This document shows, in pieces, positions 50,146 to 59,700 of a stretch of DNA of 64,000 nt. This DNA is from Branchiibius sp. NY16-3462-2 (GTDB lineage Bacteria; Actinomycetota; Actinomycetes; Actinomycetales; Dermatophilaceae), in NCBI RefSeq assembly GCF_001594145.1, contig NZ_LVCF01000030.1, positions 1 through 64,000 of the forward strand, given 5' to 3'. Below the pieces are notes generated by a model. That model made no database searches and was not told the origin of the DNA. It was given only the letters and a program-made list of their open reading frames with translations. The position numbers and the translations under genes were made by a program. Positions within the stretch are counted from its first letter, which is position 1. Each line of letters begins with the position of its first letter.

Positions 50146-51120
50146 CTACTTCACCATCTTCTGAGCCATATCCACCCCGCCACGGTCCTGCACAATCACC
50201 CAGTCAGGGGTGCCGTACCGGCCCGGTTCGTTCAGATTCACGAGGTTCACCATGCCGCGCAGAATCTGCTTGGCAGGCTCCTTGTGCTGCTTGTTGTCAA
50301 AGTCGAGGCGTGTCTGAATCCGCAGCCATCCGTTGTCGTCGGTGATTGCGGTGACCAACCGTGCTTGATCGGCCGGGGCGCCCTGCTTGAAGTCGGCGAG
50401 GAGTTGGTCGGCGTACTTTTGGTCGACTGCCGCACTCGACGTCGACGGGGCACTACTGCTAGGCGCGCTGCTGCTCGGTGTGCCCTTAGGTGTCGGCGTC
50501 GTCGCCTTCGGTGTCGCAGCCGCACTCGAGGTCGTGGTCGCCGCCGGCTCAGCAGCATCACTGCCACCACCCGGGAGCATCGACCCCACCGCGAACAACA
50601 CCGCTACGACGACCGTCCCGATCGTCCAACGCACCAGCATCGGCTTACCCGGCTTGGCCTGCGGGTTCATCTGCATCAGCGCCGCCACCTTCTCCTGCAC
50701 CGGCTCTGAGCTCACCGGCTCCGACACGCCCTGTCGGGTCGGGTCAGGCGCATCAAGCATCGGAGTCGACTCCACGTCCTGCTCGTCACGTTCCTGCGCT
50801 GCGCGCTGCTCAGCTGCACGCTGCGCCCGAAAGAGATCGGCCTTTGCCGCCGACTCCTCCCGACGCGCCAACGCCTCCGCGATCCGGGTGTCCTCCTCGT
50901 ATCCCGGCATTCCCCTCCGCGGGGTGTATGGACCGCCACCACGCTTCAAGTTGGTCCCGCACCCGCGACACTTGAGCCGCTTCGGCATCGCAACAACCCC
51001 CACGCCCAGCGTCAGGACACCGCCGACCTTCGCTTTGCCCGTGCGCTTATCCGAGAAATCGTTCGCACCACACACCGGGCACCGAACCGTACCCTGCGCA
51101 TCTACCTGTGTTTCCTTCAT
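50146..51120 (-). CDS. Zinc-ribbon membrane protein
   Basis: A 324-residue protein. Residues 12-60 carry a zinc ribbon with CPVCGANDF and CRGCGTNLKR. A charged, coiled-coil-like segment (RREESAAKADLFRAQRAAEQ) follows. One transmembrane helix lies near residues 165-185 (WTIGTVVVAVLFAVGSML), then a Ser/Thr/Pro-rich linker and a C-terminal domain of about 110 residues. The cytosolic zinc ribbon and external domain suggest a sensing or envelope role. The ATG at 51118-51120 was chosen over an upstream GTG because it begins the ribbon. No known family is recognised. Confidence 0.7.
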   Translation of the reverse strand: MKETQVDAQGTVRCPVCGANDFSDKRTGKAKVGGVLTLGVGVVAMPKRLKCRGCGTNLKRGGGPYTPRRGMPGYEEDTRIAEALARREESAAKADLFRAQRAAEQRAAQERDEQDVESTPMLDAPDPTRQGVSEPVSSEPVQEKVAALMQMNPQAKPGKPMLVRWTIGTVVVAVLFAVGSMLPGGGSDAAEPAATTTSSAAATPKATTPTPKGTPSSSAPSSSAPSTSSAAVDQKYADQLLADFKQGAPADQARLVTAITDDNGWLRIQTRLDFDNKQHKEPAKQILRGMVNLVNLNEPGRYGTPDWVIVQDRGGVDMAQKMVK

Positions 51121-51185
51121 CGTGAAACCAACTCCCCTTACCTTGACCAGGGCCACTCACTGGCCCGTGACTTCTTCATGTATCA

Positions 51186-51216
51186 ACGCTGCGAGCACTC
51201 GCTCCGCTCGCAGCGT
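51186..51216 (-). terminator. Hairpin terminator after HicB-like gene
   Basis: Exact 11-bp inverted repeat (51186-51196 and 51206-51216) with a 9-base loop, 6 bp downstream (minus-strand sense) of the HicB-like stop. Confidence 0.75.
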
Positions 51217-51221
51217 CGTGC

Positions 51222-51656
51222 TTAACGACCAGTGCGACGAGCACCCGACGCCGCAGTAATCTGCGAGACCCGGCCGGCGGTAATCCCCACGACTAGGGCA
51301 ACGTCACGCACCGAGTAGCCGTGCTGCACCAATTGATGCACCGCATCGTTCGTGCGAGCCGCGATCTGCTCAGCATTGCGGGCATGATCCCGGCGCGCCT
51401 TACCCACCGAGGCGGCAGCGACCAGTTCCGGGAACCCGTCATCGAATTCCAGGTCAAGCTCGACCAGCGCATCGGCGGGCAGGTCGGCCGCGGTGATTGC
51501 GGCGTCCCGGAGTTTGTCGACCAGGCCGGGCAGCGTCGACGCGTGCGTGCTCGCGTCGTCCAGTTGTGGAATGTTCCCGTGCCAAGCGGTTCCGTGGCGG
51601 GTGACGTTCACGGTGAACGCGGCCGCGGTGTTATTGGTGTTCTCCTGATCCGCCAT
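51222..51656 (-). CDS. HicB-like antitoxin-type protein with helix-turn-helix
   Basis: A 144-residue protein. The N-terminal 75 residues (FTVNVTRHGTAWHGNIPQLD, then a strand and helix) resemble the HicB pseudo-RNase H fold. The C-terminal half carries a helix-turn-helix (HGYSVRDVALVVGITAGRVS). No HicA-type toxin (short dsRBD-like, His-containing) lies on either side, so it is a solitary antitoxin or a plain regulator. A palindrome just upstream of its start suggests autoregulation. Confidence 0.65.
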   Translation of the reverse strand: MADQENTNNTAAAFTVNVTRHGTAWHGNIPQLDDASTHASTLPGLVDKLRDAAITAADLPADALVELDLEFDDGFPELVAAASVGKARRDHARNAEQIAARTNDAVHQLVQHGYSVRDVALVVGITAGRVSQITAASGARRTGR

Positions 51657-51664
51657 GGCTAGAT

Positions 51665-51677
51665 TTTAGCAGCTAAA
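51665..51677. promoter_or_regulatory. Palindrome upstream of HicB-like gene
   Basis: TTTAGCAGCTAAA (6-1-6 perfect palindrome) lies 8 bp upstream of the HicB-like start on the minus strand, with a related half-site (GCGCCTAAAC) 10 bp farther upstream. It is a likely self-binding site for the HTH domain. Confidence 0.55.
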
Positions 51678-51825
51678 CAGTAAAGCGCCTAAACACCGCC
51701 CTGCTATGCGAATCCGATTCCCCTGCAACGAGATCAACCCCGTCGGATGGTGCTCGACGTCGGGAATCCCGGACTTAAAGCGCCGCCTGGATCGATTTTG
51801 CGCAGGACATAGCGGTACTGGGCGG

Positions 51826-51898
51826 AGCCGGCGACAGGAGTCGAACCCGCGACATCCTCATTACAAGTGAGGCGCTCTACCAACTGAGCTACGCCGGC
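51826..51898 (-). tRNA. tRNA-Thr (anticodon TGT)
   Basis: On the minus strand the 73-base sequence folds into a full cloverleaf: 7-bp acceptor stem GCCGGCG/CGCCGGC, D arm with AGCTCAGTTGGTAGAGC, anticodon stem CCTCA/TGAGG with loop CTTGTAA (anticodon TGT, reading ACA), and T-loop GTTCGACTC. The genomic 3' end does not encode CCA. Confidence 0.97.
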
Positions 51899-52028
51899 GT
51901 GCTCACCGAAGTAAGCCCGCACGATGCTACCTGGCATGAGAGGGTCACTCGTCACGTCGCCCCGGCGGCGGACGGTTATGGCGCGATCGGCCGACGGGCA
52001 GGTCCGATTGCCGGAGACTGGAAAGACC

Positions 52029-53036
52029 ATGACCAGTACCGATGCCTTCGCCGACCTCGTCCAGTCGCTCCCCAAAGCCGAACTGCACGTTCATCTCGAA
52101 GGCACCATCAGTGCGGCCACCGCCATCCGGTGCGCTCGACGGAACAACGTGGATCTGCCGTGGCAATCCGAGGACGAGTTGAGGTCGGCGTACGACTTCC
52201 CGGACCTGCCGGGCTTCCTCGAAGTCCTGTGGGCCGCGGCCCGGACGCTGCGCACGCGTGACGACTTCTACGACATGACCATCGACTACCTGCGACGCGC
52301 ACACCTCGACAACGTGGTCCGCGCCGAGGCGTTCTTCGGAGCACAGACCTTCCTCGACACCGGCGTAGAGATCGCGACGATGCTGGACGGCGTCTTCGCG
52401 GCGATCGATGACGCCCGGACCGAATGGGGTATCGACGCCCAGGTGCTCTGCACTGCGCAACGGCACCGCGAGGAAGCAACCGCGCTGGAGTTGCTCGACC
52501 TCATCGAGCCGTGGCGCGAGCGCATCCTCGGCATCGGTCTGGGCGGTGCGGAACGAGGCAATCCCCCGGCCAAGTTCGCGCGCTTCTTCGCCAAAGCGAA
52601 GCGACGCGGCTACCACCGGACCATCCATGCCGGCGAGGACGCCCCATCGACGTACGTCGAGCAAGCCCTTGATCTGTGCGACCCGGAGCGCATCGACCAC
52701 GGCGTCACGGCAGCCCAGGACCCTGCCCTCATCCGCCGCCTTCGCGACACCGGTGTGCCCCTGACGGTCTGTCCGCTGTCCAACCTTGCGCTGGGAATCG
52801 TCCCCAGTCTCCGGCATCTCCCGCTGGCCGAGTTGCTCCGCGCCGGAGTGGTTGCGACCGTCAACTCCGATGACCCGGCGTTCTTCGGTGGCTACCTCAA
52901 CGAGAACTACATCGCCACGATCAGCGCGCTCGACCTCACCCGGAAAGAGGTAATCCGCCTGGCGCGCAACAGCATTGCGGCGTCGTTCATGGAAGACGAA
53001 GAGAAAGCGCGCATCCTGGACGCGCTCAGCGGCTAG
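52029..53036 (+). CDS. Adenine/adenosine deaminase family protein (adenine-deaminase type)
   Basis: A 335-residue TIM-barrel zinc deaminase. KAELHVHLEGT holds the metal His pair, HAGED the third His and the catalytic Glu, RIDHG the next His, and VNSDDPAFF the metal Asp. VCPLSNLALGIV and the AEAFFGAQTFLDTGVEIATM stretch fit the adenine-deaminase (ADE) subgroup better than adenosine deaminases. It converts adenine (or adenosine) to hypoxanthine (inosine) in purine salvage. Start ATG follows a GGAAAG site; the upstream frame is not protein-like. It ends in a shared bidirectional terminator. Confidence 0.88.
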   Translation: MTSTDAFADLVQSLPKAELHVHLEGTISAATAIRCARRNNVDLPWQSEDELRSAYDFPDLPGFLEVLWAAARTLRTRDDFYDMTIDYLRRAHLDNVVRAEAFFGAQTFLDTGVEIATMLDGVFAAIDDARTEWGIDAQVLCTAQRHREEATALELLDLIEPWRERILGIGLGGAERGNPPAKFARFFAKAKRRGYHRTIHAGEDAPSTYVEQALDLCDPERIDHGVTAAQDPALIRRLRDTGVPLTVCPLSNLALGIVPSLRHLPLAELLRAGVVATVNSDDPAFFGGYLNENYIATISALDLTRKEVIRLARNSIAASFMEDEEKARILDALSG

Positions 53037-53046
53037 AAAAGAACCA

Positions 53047-53075
53047 CAGCCCGGACCCGCGAAGGGTCCGGGCTG
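53047..53075. terminator. Bidirectional terminator between deaminase and katG
   Basis: Exact 12-bp inverted repeat (53047-53058 and 53064-53075) with the loop GCGAA, 11 bp after the deaminase stop and 16 bp before the end of katG. The symmetric hairpin can end both convergent transcripts. Confidence 0.85.
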
Positions 53076-53090
53076 CAGTGACGAGAACGA

Positions 53091-55322
53091 TCAGACGTCG
53101 TACCGATCGCTGTCCATGACCTTCGCCCACGCCGCGACGAAGTCGTTGACGAACTTCTCCTGCGCGCCGTCCTGGGCGTACACCTCAGCCACCGCACGCA
53201 ATTCGGAGTTGGACGCGAAGACCAGGTCCGCGCGCGTGCCGGTCCACTTGCCGCCTTCAGCCTCGAACTGGTCGTTGGAACCCGCTGCGTGCCAGACGGT
53301 TCCGAGGTCGAGCAGGTTGACGAAGAAGTCGTTCGTCAGCTGACCCGGACGGTCGGTCAGGACGCCGTCGGTGGACCCGGCAGCGTTCGCGCCCAGCACC
53401 CGCAGACCGCCGACCAGCACCGTCAGCTGCGGCGCGGTCAGGTTGAGCAGGTTCGCCTTGTCGACCAGCAGGTACTCCGCCGGCAGCTTGGCGTCGGAGC
53501 GCACGAAGTTGCGGAACCCGTCGGCCTTCGGCTCCAGCCAGGCGAAGGATTCGACGTCGGTCTGCTCCTTGGTCGCGTCGCCACGGCCCGGCGTGAACGG
53601 CACCTCGACCGTGACTCCCGCTGCAGCAGCGGCCTTTTCGACGCCGACGTTGCCGGCGAGGACGACCGTGTCAGCGAACGTGATGTCGTTGGCGCCGGCG
53701 ATCTCCTCCAGCTTGGCCACCACCGAAGCCAGTCGCTGCGGGTCGTTGACCTCCCAGCTGCGCTGCGGCTCAAGGCGAATCCGACCACCGTTGGCGCCGC
53801 CGCGCTTGTCCGAGTGGCGGTACGACGAGGCAGCGGCCCACGCGGTCGACACCAGTTCCGCTACCGAAAGTCCCGAGTCCGCGATCTGCTGCTTCACCGC
53901 GGCGATCGTCTCCGGGCTGGCGACGTGCGCCGGGGCCGGGATCGGGTCCTGCCACAACAACTCCTCGGTGGGCACCTCGGAGCCGACGTAGCGGGCGACC
54001 GGACCCATGTCGCGGTGGGTCAGCTTGAACCACGCGCGGGCGAAGGCATCCGCGAACTCGTCCGGGTTCTCCAGGAACCGGCGGGAGATCTTCTCGTACG
54101 CCGGGTCCTCGCGCAGCGCGAGGTCACTGGTCAGCATGGTCGGCTTGCGCTTGGCTCCGCCCTCGTCGGGCGCGGGGATGATGGCCTCGGCGTCCTTGGC
54201 GACCCACTGGTGTGCTCCGGCCGGAGAGGACTCCAGCTCCCATTCGTAGCCGAAGAGGATCTCGAAGAACCGGTTGCTCCACTGGGTGGGCACGTCGGTC
54301 CAGGTGACTTCCAGGCCAGAGGTGATGGCGTCCTTGCCGACACCGGAGCTGTAGGTGCTCAGCCAGCCCAGTCCCCCGGCCTCGATCCCGGCAGCCTCCG
54401 GCTCGGGTCCGACGTGCCCGTCGGGGGTCGCAGCACCGTGGGTCTTGCCGAAGGTGTGACCACCGGCGATCAGCGCGACGGTCTCCTCGTCGTTCATCGC
54501 CATCCGGCCGAAGGTGTCGCGGATGTCGCGTGCGGAGCCCAGCGGGTCCGGATTGCCTTCGGGGCCTTCCGGATTCACGTAGATCAGACCCATCTGGACA
54601 GCGGCCAGCGGGTTGTCGAGTTCACGGTCACCCTTGTAACGCTGGGCGCCGCCCTGCTCACCACCGAGCCACTCGGTCTCCGGGCCCCAGTAGACGTCGT
54701 CATCCGGCTCCCACGCGTCGACCCGACCACCGGCGAAGCCGAAGGTCTTGAAGCCCATGGTCTCCAGCGCGACGTTGCCGGTGAGAATCAGCAGGTCCGC
54801 CCAGGACAGCGCGTTGCCGTACTTCTTCTTGACCGGCCACAGCAACCGGCGGGCCTTGTCGAGGTTGGCGTTGTCCGGCCAGGAGTTCAGCGGCGCGAAC
54901 CGCTGCTGACCGGTGCCGGCGCCGCCGCGACCGTCCTGGACGCGGTAGGTGCCTGCACTGTGCCAGGCCATCCGGATCATCAGCGGGCCGTAGTTGCCGA
55001 AGTCGGCGGGCCACCAGTCCTGGCTGTCGGTCAGGACAGTGGCGATGTCGGACTTCACGGCCGCCAGGTCGAGGGCGGCGAACTCTGCGGCGTAGTCGAA
55101 GTCAGCACCGAGCGGGCTGATCGCCGGCTGGTTCTTGGCAAGGATCTTGAGGTTGAGCCGCTCGGGCCACCAACCACGGTTGGCGTCACCCTGCGTCGGC
55201 TGAGCACCGGCGTCGTGCAGTACCGGGCAACCCGCGGGCGACTGGTCGTTCATGTCGCCGACTTCGGCGTTGGCATGGGTCTTGTGGTCGTCCGGGTAAG
55301 CGTCCGGAAGGTTGTCGGGCAT
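53091..55322 (-). CDS. katG: Catalase-peroxidase KatG
   Basis: A 743-residue haem enzyme that breaks down hydrogen peroxide and acts as a peroxidase. The distal Trp and His of the Met-Tyr-Trp adduct are in MIRMAWHSAGTYR, Tyr in LIYVNPEGP, proximal His in IAGGHTFGKTHGA; the C-terminal half is the duplicated, haem-less domain (beginning near RKPTMLTSDLALREDPAYEK). The ATG at 55320-55322 has a GAAAGGG site. It is 13 bp downstream of furA in the same operon, and would respond to peroxide via FurA. Confidence 0.97.
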   Translation of the reverse strand: MPDNLPDAYPDDHKTHANAEVGDMNDQSPAGCPVLHDAGAQPTQGDANRGWWPERLNLKILAKNQPAISPLGADFDYAAEFAALDLAAVKSDIATVLTDSQDWWPADFGNYGPLMIRMAWHSAGTYRVQDGRGGAGTGQQRFAPLNSWPDNANLDKARRLLWPVKKKYGNALSWADLLILTGNVALETMGFKTFGFAGGRVDAWEPDDDVYWGPETEWLGGEQGGAQRYKGDRELDNPLAAVQMGLIYVNPEGPEGNPDPLGSARDIRDTFGRMAMNDEETVALIAGGHTFGKTHGAATPDGHVGPEPEAAGIEAGGLGWLSTYSSGVGKDAITSGLEVTWTDVPTQWSNRFFEILFGYEWELESSPAGAHQWVAKDAEAIIPAPDEGGAKRKPTMLTSDLALREDPAYEKISRRFLENPDEFADAFARAWFKLTHRDMGPVARYVGSEVPTEELLWQDPIPAPAHVASPETIAAVKQQIADSGLSVAELVSTAWAAASSYRHSDKRGGANGGRIRLEPQRSWEVNDPQRLASVVAKLEEIAGANDITFADTVVLAGNVGVEKAAAAAGVTVEVPFTPGRGDATKEQTDVESFAWLEPKADGFRNFVRSDAKLPAEYLLVDKANLLNLTAPQLTVLVGGLRVLGANAAGSTDGVLTDRPGQLTNDFFVNLLDLGTVWHAAGSNDQFEAEGGKWTGTRADLVFASNSELRAVAEVYAQDGAQEKFVNDFVAAWAKVMDSDRYDV

Positions 55323-55335
55323 GGCTGAATCCCTT

Positions 55336-55773
55336 TCAGTGAGTGGCAGATACAACTTGTGAAGCACAGTCGGGGCAGTGCCCCCAATAGGTGACCTCTG
55401 CTTCGTCGACGACGAAGCCATGCGAGTCCGAGGGCTCGATACACGGCGCCGCGCCGACTGCACAGTCGACGTCGGCGACGGCACCGCAGGTGCGGCAGAC
55501 GATGTGGTGGTGGTTGTCGCCGACACGAAGCTCATAGCGAGCCACCGATCCGGCGGGCTGGATCTTGCGCACGATGCCGGCGTCGGCGAGTACGGCCAAC
55601 ACGTCGTACACCGCTTGTTGCGACACAGCTGGCTCCTGCGCGCGGACCGCTGTCAGCACGCTGGCGGTGTCGGAGTGCGGGTGGTGGCGCACGGCGTCCA
55701 GTACGGCGAGGCGGGGGCGGGTGACCCGCAAGTCCGCCGCTCTCAGCACTTGTTCGAAGTCGCTGTCATCCAT
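55336..55773 (-). CDS. furA: Fur-family regulator FurA/PerR-like
   Basis: A 145-residue iron/peroxide-sensing repressor. The DNA-binding domain has LRVTRPRLAVLDAV and SQQAVYDVLAVLADAGIV; the metal/dimerisation domain has GDNHHHIVCRTCGAV with His and Cys pairs (CRTC, and CPDC near the end). It would repress katG and itself until peroxide or iron loss. A perfect Fur/PerR box lies 24 bp upstream. The FurA-KatG arrangement is that of mycobacteria and streptomycetes. Confidence 0.95.
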   Translation of the reverse strand: MDDSDFEQVLRAADLRVTRPRLAVLDAVRHHPHSDTASVLTAVRAQEPAVSQQAVYDVLAVLADAGIVRKIQPAGSVARYELRVGDNHHHIVCRTCGAVADVDCAVGAAPCIEPSDSHGFVVDEAEVTYWGHCPDCASQVVSATH

Positions 55774-55796
55774 TGATCGCCACCCTGCTGCCTTTT

Positions 55797-55811
55797 CTTG
55801 AATAATTCAAG
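55797..55811. promoter_or_regulatory. FurA/PerR box upstream of furA-katG
   Basis: CTTGAATAATTCAAG is a perfect 7-1-7 palindrome 23 bp upstream of the furA ATG, in the position of an autorepression site of the FurA-KatG operon. Confidence 0.85.
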
Positions 55812-55842
55812 TCTAGCCGTCGGGCGGGCGCGCGGCAGCCGT

Positions 55843-56700
55843 TTAGTGCAGCGAGAAGTTGCCCACGTCGCCCTTCGGCTCGACCCAGAAGTCCAGCGCC
55901 AGGTCCGCGTCGGTGGCACCGGGCAACAGGTACTTCGAGAAGTCGGTGACACCGGCGGCTTCCAGCACGTCGTCGTCGATCAGCAATTGACCGGTCCGCT
56001 CGCGGCTGGGGGTGGTGAGGATGACGTACGCCGCGTCCGCCATGATCTCGGGCGTCCGGCTGCGCTTCTCCTCACCCGGGGCGACGATGTTGCGTACGGC
56101 GGCCGTGTCGATCGCCGTACGTGGCCACAGCGAGTTGACCGCAACGCCGTCTTCACGCAGTTCCCCGGCCAGACCCAGGGTCACCAGGGACATTCCGTAC
56201 TTGGCGATCGTGTAGGCGGTGAAACCGTTGAACCACTTGTCATCCAGCAGGATTGGCGGCGACAGGGTCAGGATGTGCGGGTTGTCCGACTTCCGCAGAT
56301 GCGGGATCGCGCATCGCGACAGCAGAAACGCACCGCGGGTGTTGATCTGCGTCATCAGGTCGTACTTTTTCATCGGGATCGTTTCGCTGTCGGTCAGATC
56401 GATCGCCGACGCGTTGTTGACCACGATGTCGATGCCGCCGAACTTCTCCGCGGTCTGAGCCACTGCGGAGGCCACGAACTCGTCATCGCGGACGTCGCCC
56501 ACCAGGGGCAGCGCCTGGCCACCGGCCTTCTCGATCGCCTCGGCCGCGGTGTAGATCGTGCCGGGCAGCTTGGGGTGCGGCTCGGTGGTCTTCGCCAGCA
56601 GTGCGACGTTCGCACCGTCCGCGGCCGCGCGCAGCGCGATGGACTCGCCGATCCCCCGGCTCCCACCGGACATGATGATGGTCTTGCCCTGCAACGACAT
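55843..56700 (-). CDS. SDR, HSDL2-like NAD(P)-dependent oxidoreductase
   Basis: A 285-residue SDR. Cofactor motif MSGGSRGIGESIAL, DVRDD, VNNASAIDLTDS, and catalytic YTIAKYGMSL with Tyr and Lys; LAKTTEPHPKLPGTIYTAAE in the first third is characteristic of the HSDL2 (hydroxysteroid dehydrogenase-like 2) branch. It reduces or oxidises a lipid or steroid-like ketone. The ATG at 56698-56700 has an AAAGGAG site. It is followed on the same strand by nothing before furA (70 bp). Confidence 0.9.
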   Translation of the reverse strand: MSLQGKTIIMSGGSRGIGESIALRAAADGANVALLAKTTEPHPKLPGTIYTAAEAIEKAGGQALPLVGDVRDDEFVASAVAQTAEKFGGIDIVVNNASAIDLTDSETIPMKKYDLMTQINTRGAFLLSRCAIPHLRKSDNPHILTLSPPILLDDKWFNGFTAYTIAKYGMSLVTLGLAGELREDGVAVNSLWPRTAIDTAAVRNIVAPGEEKRSRTPEIMADAAYVILTTPSRERTGQLLIDDDVLEAAGVTDFSKYLLPGATDADLALDFWVEPKGDVGNFSLH

Positions 56701-56725
56701 TCGCAACTCCTTTGTTGTTTGCCAA

Positions 56726-59700
56726 CTACCCAACGAACACCCGGGCGTTGCGGAAGATCCGCAGCCAGGGGCTCTCTTGCTCCACCGGACCCGAGGTCCA
56801 GGACATCTGCACGTTGCGGCTGACCCGCTCCGGGTGCGGCATCATCGCGGTGAATCGGCCGTCGTCGGTGGTCACGGCGGTGAGGCCCTGCGGCGATCCG
56901 TTTGGATTGAGCGGGTACGTCGTGGCGATGCCGCCATCATGGTCAACGAATCGCACTGCCTGGTGGACGTTTTCGAGTGAACCACGGGCCGAGAAGTTCG
57001 CGAAACCCTCGCCGTGGGCGACCGCGATGGGGACCCGGCTGCCGGCCATCCCGGCGAACAACACCGACGGCGACTCCAGCACCTCGACCTGCGTCAGCCG
57101 GGCTTCGTACTGCTCGGAGACGTTGCGGGTGAACAGCGGCCAGGCGTCGGCACCGGGGATCAGGTCGGCCAACGCCGCGAACATCTGACACCCATTGCAG
57201 ATGCCGAGTCCGAACGTGCCACTGCGGTGGAAGAACTCGCGGAACTGGTCGGTGAGTTCGGGGTGGAAGAGCACCGATCGTGCCCAGCCCTCCCCCGCGC
57301 CGAGCGTGTCGCCGTAGGAGAAGCCACCGGCGGCGACCAGACCGGTGAACTCGCTCAGCGCGATCCGACCGCTCTGCAGGTCGGTCATGTGCACGTCGTA
57401 CGCGTCGAACCCCGCCCGGTCGAACATGAACGCGGTCTCGACGTGCGAGTTCACGCCCTGCTCGCGAAGGACCGCCAGATTGGGTCGGGAACCCTTCGAA
57501 ACGTACGGCGCGGCAACGTCGTCCGTCGGATCAAACGTCGTTGTCACCACCAGTCCGGGGTCGTCATCTGCGGCAAAAGCAGCGTGCTCCTGATCGGCGC
57601 ACTCCGGGTTGTCGCGAAGTCGGGCGATCCGCCAGGACACCTCGTCCCACGCCTGCGCGAGGTCCCGCAGCGACTCGTCCAAGGTCGGCGCGCCGTCAAT
57701 CGAAACCGTCACGCGCCGCGACGAATTGGGCTCCCCGACCACGGAGAACGGCAGGCCGCGCGACCGCAGGACGCCCGACGCCGCCTCCAGCGAGTCGGTC
57801 GGCACCTCCAGCAAGACACCGAGCTCCTCGGTGAACAGCGATGCGACGGAGGGGACTTCGAGGGACACCCCGGTCGCACCGGCGAACGCCATCTCGCAGG
57901 CCGCCGCCCACAAGCCGCCGTCGGAGCGGTCGTGATAGGCCGTCACGAGCGACGCCTCGCGCAGCTCGGCCAACGCGTCCGCGAGAGCCAGCACCTGGTC
58001 CGGGTCGTCGAGGTCCGGCACGTCGGAGCCAAAGGCGTCCGACACCTGGGCCAACATCGATCCGCCGAGGCGGTTCCTGCCGCCACCCAGGTCGACCAGG
58101 ACGAGCTTCGAATCACCCTGCAGCGCAGGGGTCCACGTCCCCCGCACGTCCGGCAAGGAGGCGAACGCGGTGACGACCAGTGACACCGGCGAAGTCACCT
58201 GCTTGGTGACACCATCCTCCGACCAGCGGGTCCGCATCGACAGAGAGTCCTTACCCACGGGCACCGAGATGCCGAGCGCTGGACACAACTCCATCGCGAC
58301 CGCCGACACCGTGTCGTAGAGCGCAGCGTCCTCACCGGGCTCACCGCAGGCGGCCATCCAGTTGCAGGACAGCTTCACGCCCGAGAGCGACGTGACCGGC
58401 GCCGCCAGCAGGTTGGTCAGCGCCTCACCGACCGCCATGCGGCCCGATGCTGGAGCATCCTTGGAGGCCAACGGAGTTCGCTCACCACTGGCCATCGCCT
58501 CGCCCGCGAAACCGACGTGGTCTGCGAGGGTCACCGCCACGTCGGCGACCGGCACCTGCCACGGGCCGACCATCTGGTCGCGGTGCGTCAGGCCACCAAC
58601 GGTGCGGTCGGCGATTGTAATCAGGAACCGCTTGCTGGCCACCGACGGGTGCCGCAACACCGCATAGGCCGCCTCCCGTACGTCGATCGCGGACTCGTCG
58701 AAGGAGGTCCCCTCCCGTGCCACCCGGGTCACGTCCCGTGTCATGCGCGGCGGTTTGCCCAGCAGCACCTGCATCGGCATGTCGATCGGCAGATCACCGG
58801 CGGCGACACCTGGGGTGTCCTCACCGACGGGGTCGGGGAACGGGGAATCCGGCTCAGCCGACCCTGCGGTGACCACCAGCTCGCCGTCGTCGGCGGCCAC
58901 TCCGACCACGGCGTACGGGCAACGCTCACGCTCGCACAGCGCAGCGAACCGGGCGAGGGACGTGGGGGCGATCGCCACGACGTACCGCTCCTGCGATTCG
59001 TTGCACCAGATCTCCTTGGGCGCGAGGCCCGATTCCTCCAACGGCACTGCGGACAGGTCGAACCGGGCACCCAGCCCGGCGTCGTCGACCAACTCGGGGA
59101 AGGCGTTGGACAGCCCGCCCGCGCCCACGTCGTGGATCGCGAGGATCGGGTTCTCGTCCGGACCGAGCGACCAGCAGTGGTTGATGACTTCCTGGGCTCG
59201 GCGCTCGATCTCGGGGTTGCCGCGCTGCACCGAGTCGAAGTCCAACGAGGCGGCGTTGGTGCCCGCAGCCATCGACGATGCAGCCCCGCCGCCCATCCCG
59301 ATCCGCATACCCGGTCCGCCGATCTGGATCAGCAACGTGCCTGCGGGGAAAGGGATCTTCTCGACCAGGTCGGCGCTGATCGTGCCCAGGCCGCCAGCGC
59401 TCATGATCGGTTTGTGATAGCCGCGACGCACGCCGTCGACGGTCTGCTCGTAGACCCGGAAGAATCCGCCCAGGCCCGGGCGACCGAACTCGTTGTTGAA
59501 GGCGGCCGCGCCGATCGGACCCTCGATCATGATGTCCAGCGGTGACGCAATGTGTGACGGAGCGCCGTATTCCTCTGTCTCCCAGGGCTCCTCAGTGCCG
59601 GGGAGATGCAGGTTGGACACCACGAAACCGGTTAGACCAGCCTTTGGCGCCGAGCCCCGACCGGTCGCGCCTTCGTCACGGATCTCGCCACCGGCACCGG

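Noticed and set aside
51222..51656. A complete type II toxin-antitoxin pair around the HicB-like gene
   Set aside because: No HicA-like toxin gene is found on either side; only a zinc-ribbon protein and a tRNA flank it.
53289..55328. A 679-residue open frame on the plus strand opposite katG
   Set aside because: It lies wholly antisense to katG and has no protein-like motifs.
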